Source: Chamaecyparis obtusa (Eukaryota; Streptophyta; Pinopsida; Cupressales; Cupressaceae). Taken from it: a stretch of 64,000 nt of DNA. Location of the stretch: assembly GCA_027943335.1 (NCBI GenBank), contig BSBK01006389.1:1-64000 (forward strand). The letters are read 5' to 3'. Numbering within the stretch: the first letter of the stretch is position 1; the number at the start of each line of letters is the position of its first letter. Below, one piece after another: positions 48,041-56,769 of this stretch. Both the position numbers and the translations under genes were made by a program. The notes under the pieces were generated by a model. That model was not told where the DNA came from and did not search any database. It saw nothing but the letters and a program-made list of their open reading frames with translations.

Positions 48041-49692
48041 ATTTCTCTTTCTTCCATGCTTGAGCTTTGTTGGTGATTTTTACTATTAATCATATTCTTA
48101 GGTAGCATTATCTAACATATTTGGATTTTATGGCTCATTTTAAAGTAAACTCTGGCTCCACTCTCAAACCATGAACTGGAGCTCATGTGATGCTAGGTTT
48201 CCACACTCATATTTCCTTCTATTCTATGGTTCACTTTGAAGGAAATCCTCACATGAGAAGTAATACTTACATATCTTCTGTCCAATGTACTATGGATTTT
48301 ATATTTTTAGCTCCATCTAGTTTTCTTTTGTTGGATTACATTAGTAATTATTTTTCATTGATGTTAATCACATGGAATTTTAGAGTCATTCGTTACCATC
48401 ATCTATTTACTTTATTCCCTAGATCTTTGTTATTCACATCTTTGCTTCCTTGCTAGTAGAGTTTTTATTTTCCTGAGATCACCCTTTCTTCTCTGTGTCC
48501 TTTCCATGGTGTCCATGTTTGAAAGAGCTAACCAATCATACAAACCTTACAATTTTAGGGTTATTTTTCCTACACAGAAATAAGGGTATCCATACTTTGA
48601 TCTAGATCATAGAGAATATCTATGCATAGTTTTCAATTTATAGTGCTCTATGGTAGAGGAAATCATTACAGAGTTAGTGGTCAACCACATATTTCTCCCT
48701 GTGTCCCCAATATTATTTTTCCATCTCAAGTCCTCTAAATTTTCTTCTCCAACTTCCTTGATTTACCTCAATCCTTTTCATAGATGATTCACATTGCAAT
48801 GGAATTTGCACAAGTTCATTATTCCGTGAGGAATATTCTTGATGTAATTGTCAAAGGCTACAATTTCCTCTCAGGTGATACAAACATTCATGGATTCTTC
48901 TCACATATTCTTGGCTTAAAATCTATCTTTTTATTCAGACTTTTGATGTTTTCAAGATAAATTTGGAGGAGTAAAATGAGGGAATACTTACCAGGTTACT
49001 TCATGATACTATAGATTTCCTAATCCTATAGCTATGGATGAAATCCTTAACAAATTTAGAGCCATGGAACTCCTGGTAAATAATGTTTTTATTAATCTTC
49101 CTCTTTTTATGTATCTTGTAAGGTCTTTCACTTTATTTAAGAAGAGTCACAATGGATCCTTATGCATCTCTCCTATGGACACCTCTTCAAGTCTAGCCCA
49201 TGGATCACCTCTAGCTCAATCTATAGATGAAATGGTAAAAAAAAATATCTTAGAGTGGTTATAGATTTAGTTGTTGGTTCCTTCCTATTATTATGTTTTT
49301 CGATGTATATTGAGATGATGTATTTAGTTATATACATTTCCTCACATATCATGTTGATATTTTCTCCTTGCTTTTGCTGGTGGAAGTTGGGCTCCCTAGT
49401 TTCCTTCTTCATTCTCTATTTTCTATTTCTAATTAGTAATCTAGCATGTTTCATAGTTCAGCTATGCTCCTAGCTTTTGGTGGTTGAGCATGTCTCTCAC
49501 TTTTCTCCTACTTCTAAATTCCCTTCTCAAGTACATGTATACCTCTTTATATTAAAATATATTTAGGCTTACTACAATTTGCCAAAAATGAATATTTTGA
49601 TATAATAATTCTTTATCAATCTATTAAATACAATAAATATATAATTTAATAAATATTAGTTTAATATTAATATATAAGTATACAAATAAAAA
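48041..49692. other. Relic DNA, possibly LINE 3' tail at its start
   Basis: Follows the RNase H fragment. Open frames of 76-89 codons (48187-48456, 49034-49264) have no recognised motif. Confidence 0.4.
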
Positions 49693-49817
49693 TAATATTT
49701 ATTGGAAATATTACGAGTAATATTTATCAAAAATATTATGAGTAATATTTATTGGAAATATTATGAGTAATATTTATTAGAAATATTACGAGTAATATTT
49801 ATTGGAAATATTATGAG
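49693..49817. repeat. Tandem array, 5 x 25 bp
   Basis: Five exact-length 25-bp copies of TAATATTTATTGGAAATATT plus ACGAG or ATGAG. Copies differ at one or a few positions. Confidence 0.93.
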
Positions 49818-51480
49818 ATCTTAAATAATGACTTTATATTGAGTTCATCTAAAATGATTTTACAGGTGTGAGAACCTAACTAACAAAGATAAGATTATTT
49901 CTAGTAATTATATCACAAATAATAATGGTATAAGGTATTTAAAGTTAAAAATAGAATAACTTTAATCTTAGATAGGGTCTCAACAATTATAATAGTGAAA
50001 TGAGTATATTTATTTCATCTCAACAACCTATGATAGTTAATTGCAAAGTTTTTCTAAATCAACATACAAATAAAAAAATGAATTTAAAATGATGGTGGGT
50101 GGGAGACTAGGTGGAAGAAAAGGCTCTAAGGATGAGATTGGAGATGGATATGCCAACAAAGATTATGATGGGGTTGAAGGTTTCCTCTTTTTGGTAGAGA
50201 CCCTATTTGTGGCATTTATTGTTGCCCTTTTGGCATGTTTATTAGAGGCCCTTTTGGCTTGCCAAGTTTATGAGTAGGTTTTTTTTTTCAATCCATTGTG
50301 TTATAGAAATATCTTTGTGTCTATCCAACCATTTGGAGATGTGAGTGGGATGACCTATAGGAGTGCTTTGTTAGGTATTTGGTAGAAGGAATGGATGTGG
50401 CATTGGATTTTTAGCTCAAGTTCTTTTTTCTTTATTCTCCTTGATGTTGTTGGCTCAATAAAGGATCTTTCGTGAGCTCTATGCCAGATGGAGGATCCTT
50501 TTTTTCACGGTTCACCTCTTAGTTATTTTCCTCTATTCGGGTGGACTAGATCTTGGAGATTTTATGTTTTGGTGATCGAGGATGTTGTGGATTTATTTTT
50601 TATTAAGGTGGTCTCTAGTCACTTGTTCCCCTTCTCTCTATTTCAACTTCTTTCTGCCCATGATGATGGATAGAAGAGGTTGCTTTGTTGGTTGGGGCCA
50701 CATTACGGCTTGGTATACTTTAGGGATTTTTCACCTTTGAAGTTTCTATAGTACTCTTTGGAGGGCCATTAGGTTCTTGTGGTGCAAATATTGTAGTGCT
50801 TACTAGTAAGTTGGTTTCCTCAAGGTCTTTTTTGGTCAAGTTGGCCTCTCTTTGGTGTCTCCTAAGAGGTGTCCTTGTACTCTGACCTTTTTTCCTCTTA
50901 GCTTCTGCTACTTCCTTGTTGTTTTCTCAAAGTTAGATTGCACTAATATTTGTTGTCCATTCTAGATTCATGGGCCTGAAGGATTCTTTGGTGGTAGTGA
51001 GAAGATTGGTGTTATTGGTTTTTCCTTTTGGCAGTATTGTGAGGGGTATGAAATTTTTTATATCTTTTTTCCTCATACCTATTCCTTATTAAATTTTTTT
51101 TTTGGATCTAAACCTGACTACCTTATTAATTTTTTTTTAGGATCTAAACTTGACTACCTTGATCATGTCAAGGTCAGGTTTATGTTTTGGTTTTTGCTTC
51201 AGGATCTCCTTTATTCAACTTTTTGAGATTTTTGTATAGATATCTATCCTTTGGACCCTAAAATATATCTATGTTTATCTCATGATGAGGTTTTTTTTTG
51301 TCTTTCCTTTCATATGGTTTTACAAGCCTTCTATAGAGCTAAATATTTTAAAGATTTGTAGTTTATCCTTTTAGTTATTATTTTTTTCTTTTATATGTTT
51401 TATGAGGGAGGTACATACATCTTATATTGAGGCGGCGATGGGTTTCTTGGGAGAATTGACAAAACATATAAGAAATTTAA
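49818..51480. other. Relic DNA, no gene recognised
   Basis: Thymine-rich on the plus strand in its second half. It contains a 37/36-bp tandem duplication at 51084-51156 (GGATCTAAACCTGACTA core). Small open frames are not convincing. Confidence 0.5.
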
Positions 51481-51487
51481 CTAACTT

Positions 51488-51616
51488 ATGGAAGGAACTT
51501 GGCATGAATGAATATTACCAGTATGGAAGGAACTTGGCATGAATGCATATTACCAGTATAAAATAATTGAAATCAAATCGCTATTACCAGTATAAAATAA
51601 TTGAAGTCAAATCGCC
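51488..51616. repeat. Two overlapping tandem duplications
   Basis: 2 x 35 bp at 51488-51557 (GGAAGGAACTTGGCATGAAT core), immediately overlapped by 2 x 34 bp at 51549-51616 (ATTACCAGTATAAAATAATT core). The second reuses the ATTACCAGT end of the first. Confidence 0.92.
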
Positions 51617-52029
51617 ACTGTATTTTTTTTTTGCCTGGAAATGATAAGATACTAATTGTTATGCGAGGCAATGAAAATGTTAATTAGACTAGTCGATTTC
51701 ATCACGAAGTGCTGATTATTTACCCTGATAAATTTCAAATAGAGACATTGTTTCATATTAAAACCAGATCTCATATTTCGTTACGTTTTTTATAAAAAGG
51801 AAGGTTTATTCGGTCAGAGCTTCTAGTTTGAATAACAGGCTATATTCGAAGATGAAGAAAATGAACGGTCACTGAGTGAAAAGTAAGTACTTTCACGTTT
51901 CAGGAAAAAAATATAGTAAACTAATACATAATTGAATACATAATTGCTAATTGCTTCGTCTCCAATACGCCATACGACCTTGAATAAAACCTCACTCTGG
52001 AAGAAATTATCTGAGAGTTATTGCCCTCC

Positions 52030-52038
52030 TATAAATGG
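52030..52038 (+). promoter_or_regulatory. TATA box of the secreted repeat-protein gene
   Basis: TATAAATGG, 162 bp before the ATG at 52192, at a usual distance for a plant promoter with a leader of about 130 bp. Confidence 0.65.
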
Positions 52039-52086
52039 GTCGCCATGATGCATTGCATCCCATCTCAATCTTCGTTACAATCTGAT

Positions 52087-52190
52087 CATTAAGAATATTC
52101 TCCGCATTTGAGTTAACTAAAGACACACAATTCCAAACATCATTAAGATATCTCTCCACATTTGAGTTACTAAAGACACACAACTACAAG
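52087..52190 (+). repeat. Duplicated 5' leader, 2 x about 52 bp
   Basis: Units 52087-52140 and 52141-52190 both start CATTAAGA and share GAGTT, ACTAAAGACACACAA and a CTCC block. The start codon follows directly. Confidence 0.88.
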
Positions 52191-52191
52191 C

Positions 52192-52701
52192 ATGGGAATT
52201 AGTTTGGCGCGCATGAAAATAAACACAATGCTTGCTGTGCTTTCCCTTGGTTTTCTGGTTCATGTATCCGCTCGATATATCCTCCCAGATCCTTCAACAA
52301 ATTTGAAGCAGTCGACTGTTTCCAGCCCCACTTGCGGCAGTTCTCCATGCGCTCCACCACCACCATTACTACACAAAAAATTTGCTTTATCAGAACATGA
52401 TGTGCTTCTAAAAATGGAGCAGTTAGCTGTTTCTAGCCCCCCTCATGTGGCAGTTCTCCATGTTCTCCACCACCACCATCACTACTACACAAAAAAGTTG
52501 CTTTATCAGATCATAATGTGCTTACAAAAATGGAGCAGTCTGCTATTTCTGGTTCCCCATGTGGCTCTTCTCCATGCGCCCCACCACCACCACACCTACT
52601 CAAAAAAGTCCGTTATGGAGGTGCTGCTTCGCATTTTCAGCGTAAGGACATCTACTGAAAACCGTTTTCGGTCCTCATCTATTCTTATCCGTAAACATTA
52701 G
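52192..52701 (+). CDS. Putative secreted Cys/Pro tandem-repeat protein, frameshifted
   Basis: 169 codons. The N-terminus (best start Met1 or Met8) has a charged start and the hydrophobic stretch TMLAVLSLGFLVHVSA, a clear signal peptide with probable cleavage before RY. The mature part is built from a module with the core CGSSPCAPPPP followed by LLHKKFALSEHDVLLKMEQ. DNA shows three copies (52318-52428, 52429-52544, 52545 onward). In copy 2 a net two-base gain right after SSP shifts the frame, so copies 2 and 3 are now read as His-rich sequence (VLHHHHHYY, APHHHH) although the same Cys/Pro core is still encoded in the alternative frame. TATA box and leader lie upstream, AATAAA signals downstream (52715, 52926). 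I do not know the family. It may be a secreted peptide precursor or cell-wall protein, and the present allele may be a pseudogene. Confidence 0.55.
   Translation: MGISLARMKINTMLAVLSLGFLVHVSARYILPDPSTNLKQSTVSSPTCGSSPCAPPPPLLHKKFALSEHDVLLKMEQLAVSSPPHVAVLHVLHHHHHYYTKKLLYQIIMCLQKWSSLLFLVPHVALLHAPHHHHTYSKKSVMEVLLRIFSVRTSTENRFRSSSILIRKH
52318..52640 (+). repeat. Three coding tandem repeats of about 111-116 bp
   Basis: Copies start at 52318, 52429 and 52545 with GTTTCCAGCCCC, GTTTCTAGCCCC and ATTTCTGGTTCC. All contain a GGCAGTTCTCCATG-type Cys block (GGCTCTTCTCCATG in copy 3), then CCACCACCACC. The second copy is 5 bp longer (+2 after the Pro codons, +3 in the CAC/ACT stretch). The third diverges after AAAAAAGTCCG. 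Confidence 0.9.
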
Positions 52702-52875
52702 CTGCGCCACATAAATAAAACCAGTTATTTTCTGTAATTCTGTCAGTCCAATTTTACATTCATTCACTAGGTTGCAATAATACATCAGTGCTTAAATCCT
52801 CCCTTCTATTATGTTCTTATCCATAGACAGTAGTCGCACCCCACAAAGGAGAACTGTTTGTTTTCTGCAATTCCT
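52681..52875 (+). repeat. Diverged duplication in the 3' flank
   Basis: 52681-52744 and 52813-52875 share TTCTTATCC, a GCGCCACA/GCACCCCACA block and TTTTCTGNAATTC, about 132 bp apart. The first copy contains the AATAAA at 52715, and the second copy lacks it. Confidence 0.7.
52715..52720 (+). terminator. Possible polyadenylation signal
   Basis: AATAAA shortly after the stop of the repeat-protein frame. A second AATAAA is at 52926-52931. Confidence 0.4.
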
Positions 52876-53108
52876 TCCTCTCGCCATTTCATAATTATTC
52901 ATTTTAATTATTGTTGCGTTGTTTGAATAAATCATTTTACAATTCAATATTGTCAAACATCACCTGAGCCGTAGTACAATCTAATAAATAACTACCATTA
53001 ATGAGTTGAAGACAAAAATATACAAATGGTAAATGACTAATAAAAACATGATAAGCGCCCTGTTATTACGCCGTAGGCGTTTCCCTATGAAAGGGTTCGA
53101 GCTGATTT

Positions 53109-53393
53109 TTGCATCCGACGGTTGTAAATGCTGATGACAAAATGACTACCATTGAATTGATCGGCACTGTTCATTGTTTTGAAAGCTATGTAGAGGAGAT
53201 GGAAAGAGTGCTGAAATTGGGGCTCCTGTGTTCGCATCCGGCAGCGGAAAGAAGGCCTGGGATCCGGCTTGTGTGGCAGATTCTGGAAGTGGAAGCTTCT
53301 CTGCCTCTTCTGGACATTGCATCGTTTGCCTCTTCTGGACATTACATCGTTTGTTCCTGCTGTAATGACACAGTGAGGCGTTTTCTCTTCTAA
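53109..53393 (+). pseudogene. Receptor-like kinase C-terminal tail (lectin-type)
   Basis: The frame contains YVEEMERVLKLGLLCSHPAA followed by ERRPGIRLVWQILEVEASLP. This is the last kinase subdomain (XI) and tail of plant receptor-like kinases; the LGLLCSHP...RP..R.V.QIL.GEA.LP pattern is typical of L-type lectin receptor kinases. No catalytic core, membrane segment or lectin domain lies upstream in any frame I could read, so this is an isolated fragment. A perfect-phase 25-bp duplication (53303-53352) adds eight codons and one extra base just after the tail, shifting the frame toward an unrelated end. Confidence 0.7.
53303..53352. repeat. Tandem duplication, 2 x 25 bp
   Basis: GCCTCTTCTGGACATTGCAT plus CGTTT, repeated once with a single G-to-A difference, inside the kinase tail. 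Confidence 0.95.
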
Positions 53394-54963
53394 CAGCAGG
53401 GTTTCATTTTGCGGAAGCGGATCAAAAAGCAGACATACGTCCAGATTGGATAACTCTTTCTGCAGCACTACAGTTGTGATCAGTCGCTTAGCTACGGCCG
53501 TTGAAGAGACAGACGAATGAATTGGCCAGCCAATCGCGCCTCCGTCGAGGGTAGAGGCCATAATTCCATTTGGCCCGGGGGTTTGGAGGGAGAAGGTCGT
53601 TTAGGGTTTTGCTCGATCTGGAATCTTGATAATTAGTGCGTTCCAAGCCAAGGATCAGTGCTGGAGGATCAAATCTTAATACCACCTACCCTGGCTTGGG
53701 CAAGGGATAATTTGGTCATTTTGTGATCGTATTTTCGATTGACGCTTTCAGCGTCTCATTTGAAAATGGGCGACCGGATATCTGAATCCAACGGTTAATG
53801 CTTGTTGCATCGTAGTTCCTTTTATCCAACTATGGAGGATTCTCAGCTTTAAAAACATTGTGTTGGAGGCTGCATTAATGGCCGTGTTTGGTGTATTTGG
53901 TTCTCCGTTAGCCACTTAAGTGGGGTGTTGCACTGGTTGGAGGCACCATCAATTATGTTTGGGTCTATGGTAATGTTTTTGCCCGGTCAGCTTTAAAAAG
54001 AAAACACTAAGCTTTGGATTTGTCTTGTGTCATTCTCAGATTTCTTGTCCCTCTGCTGGATTGAATCCCTTCCATGGTTTGCTGTGGAACATCTTCTCTT
54101 GCTCAACACTGACCCCTGTATGTGCTTCATGGAAGTGTCCTTCCCTCTGCTATGACGAATGTATAAATCTCATATGTAACCTCTCTGAGATGTTTTGTTC
54201 AAGATTATAATTTAATAGGAGCTACCCATAAGGTAGCAACTTGCCTTACAAAACAAAGCAACAATACCAAATTTCCACAACAATACCATAATATCTAGCT
54301 TTGCAATGCATTCAATCAGTGTAGATATTAAATACTTTCAATTCAAACAACTTTCTGTTGGCTTATATAATGAAAAATTATGGGGAAAGAGCAACTAAGG
54401 TAGGTTAGTTCCCAATTGAATTTGTTGTATGAAGTAAGAACATCAGAATCACCAAAAAGAAAACTGGCCTCAAATTTACTAACATGGATCATTCTTGAAT
54501 ATATCATATCTATTTAATATTTATTTTAATCCAAGGAAGGTTTCATAGTAAATTGACAAGACTACTTTAACAGTTCATTACAAATAACCTACTAATATCA
54601 GACACAAGTACCAATAGCTGAGGTGCATTTCCTGTTCACCTTATGAGTTGCTCATGCACACTAGAGAATTTGCATGCATTCATAAGAACACAAACAAGCT
54701 TCTTCCTCTGTCAAACATATTCATATTCAAATATTGTAGAACAAAGGTTCATAGGAAGAAGCATTCCTGCAATACAAATCAAAACATAATTAAACTGACG
54801 TGACTGCAAAAGAATCAAGTTACAAGGTGTAATTCACAACCTCCTTCTTTGCAAAAGGATGCACAATTAAGATCCCGGTACCCTAATCAATTTATGCTAC
54901 CCTTCATTGTGAATCTCACCCATTGTTTGAAGATAAATCTCACCCCATGTTTCATAGAATCAA
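53394..54963. other. Low-copy-looking flank, no gene recognised
   Basis: More GC-rich than the repeat regions up to about 53780. It contains a telo-box-like GTTTAGGGTTTT at about 53598, a motif known from plant gene promoters. Open frames here (for example minus 53488-53685) lack recognisable domains. Confidence 0.4.
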
Positions 54964-54968
54964 ACACA
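54964..54968. repeat. Target-site duplication of Copia-5 (left)
   Basis: ACACA, repeated exactly at 60693-60697. Confidence 0.95.
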
Positions 54969-55631
54969 TGTTGAAGTATGCAGAGTCAACATGGACGTGG
55001 TTGCTAGCCGGGCACCTTCTCTAATCTTCCCTGTCCTTCTACTTACTCCCACCTACCACTGGGCCTGCCTTATGCCTTGACACATGATCGCAAGGCAGCT
55101 TTCCTGCTCTTGCAATCATGCGACCACAATATTTGCCCAGCACTTTAATTTTTTGGTCTTTTTGCATAGTCTCATAAATAATGTTTTATATATGCGGACT
55201 ACTCTATTTTAGCGTGGGCCCCCTCTTTTGAGCTTATCGCATAATCACATGACTATTATTTTATTCATGCGATTATGTGACCAGCCCTCTTTTCTTGCAC
55301 CCGCCAACCACTGCATTTAATGTAATTTTTATTTTATATTTCTTCTATGACTTTTCTTTTGGTCGGACATTCTCCAGGCTATTCCAGAAATTTTGAGAGT
55401 TAAATATTTTGTAAAATGGGAATGTTCTTCTAAGTTTTTGTGTCCAGAAAAATTCTCGGTCTCTGCAAGAAATATATTGGGTGTTCTGAGCATTCTGGCA
55501 GCTCTCTGTGTAATCAAAAAATCAAGGCATTAATATAAATAGTTTATTTTAAATCTTTGAATATCTTTCAATACTCTGTTTTACTCTGTTCTATTATCTC
55601 CAGCATTGTATGTTTCTGTCTTCCTCCATCA
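54969..55631 (+). repeat. Copia-5 5' LTR
   Basis: From TGTTGAAGTATGCAG to TTCCTCCATCA. TATA box TATAAATAG at 55534-55542. Two dyad-symmetric hairpins lie at 55083-55120 and 55238-55279. Confidence 0.96.
55534..55542 (+). promoter_or_regulatory. Copia-5 LTR TATA box
   Basis: TATAAATAG, about 90 bp before the LTR end, which implies a short R-U5 region. Confidence 0.7.
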
Positions 55632-55634
55632 AAT

Positions 55635-55646
55635 TGGTATCAGAGC
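55635..55646 (+). promoter_or_regulatory. Copia-5 primer-binding site
   Basis: TGGTATCAGAGC, complementary to the tRNA-Met 3' end, three bases after the LTR. Confidence 0.93.
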
Positions 55647-55827
55647 ACAATTATTGGAAAAAAAAGGGATTTGTTGGAGATTGAAGCACAAAAAGGATCT
55701 GGGTATTATTTCTTGGCAAAATTTCATTCTGGGTAAAGAGTAAATCATAGAACAATTGAAGATCTAAGGAGGTGAGCAAAGAAATAAAAGGGTTTATAAA
55801 AAGAAAAAAAAATATTACTGGTAAACC

Positions 55828-56755
55828 ATGACAGGAATCAGTGGGAGTATTTCTCAACCTCAGATTCTAATTTTTAATGGCAAAAATTATGATTATTGGA
55901 GAATAAAAATGAAGACTCTCTTTCATTCTCAAGATGTTTGAGATTCAATGGAAAATGGGTTTCCTGAACCACCAGACCAGTAGGCATATCAGGCCCTTTC
56001 ACAAGCTGATAAAGATTTATTGAAGGAAAATAAGAAGAAGGATGCAAAGGCACTATTTTTCATTCAACAAGCAATGGAAGAATCAATCTTTCCAAAGGTT
56101 GCAGCTGCCACAAGATCAAAACAAGCATGAGACAGTTTGCAAACAGCATACCAAGGCACATGCAAGGTAATAATGGCAAAATTGTAGATACTTAGAAGGG
56201 ATTTTGAAAATTTACAAATCAAATACTTAGATTCAATAGATGCTTTTTTCACTCATGCAATGTCTATAGTAAATCAGTTAAGGACCTATGGAGACACTAT
56301 TGAAGATCAAAAGATTGTTGAAAAAATACTTAGAAGTCTGCTTGCTAAATTTGATGCTGTAGTAATAGCCATTCAAGAGGCTAAAAATCTTTCTCAGTTA
56401 TCAGTAGATGAATTAATGGGATCACTTTTAGTCCATGAGCAAAGATTGAACCGAACAGGGTCATCATCCTTTGAGAATGTTTTGAAGACTTAGCTCTCAT
56501 TTGGCAAGTCAAGAGGGAGATCAAACAATAGTAGAGGCAAAGGACATTTTTCATCAAGAGGAGGAAGAGAAAACACACAATTTAAAAATAGAAGACCACC
56601 ATCAAGCCCAAATGCCCATTCTACATCAACAAGAGGAAGGGGCAGCAGTCACTCTCAAAGCCATCATCAAGGAAAAAGGTATGATAAATCCAACATCCAA
56701 TGTCATTACTGTAGCAAATTTGGGCATTATGCATCAGAATGTAGAAAAAAAAAAA
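55828..56755 (+). pseudogene. Copia-5 gag
   Basis: Starts at ATG 55828 (MTGISGSISQPQILIFNGKN followed by YDYWRIKMKTLF). The capsid core is of the Gag/UBN2 type, with YLDSIDAFFTHAMSIVNQLR (about 56224-56283), then VEKILRSLLAKFDAVV and LSVDELMGSLLVHEQRLNR. An Arg/Gly/Ser-rich stretch leads to a perfect zinc knuckle CHYCSKFGHYASEC (CX2CX4HX4C, about 56697-56740). In-frame stops occur at about 55939, 55981, 56128, 56185 and 56491; most look like CAA/CAG/TGG changed by one transition. An A11 run (56745-56755) follows the knuckle and puts pol in another frame. Confidence 0.92.
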
Positions 56756-56769
56756 TGATTTGAATAAGC

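Noticed and set aside
53085..53561. 158-codon open frame on the minus strand beside a telo-box-like motif
   Set aside because: It overlaps the receptor-kinase tail on the other strand, which has strong family motifs. This frame shows none.
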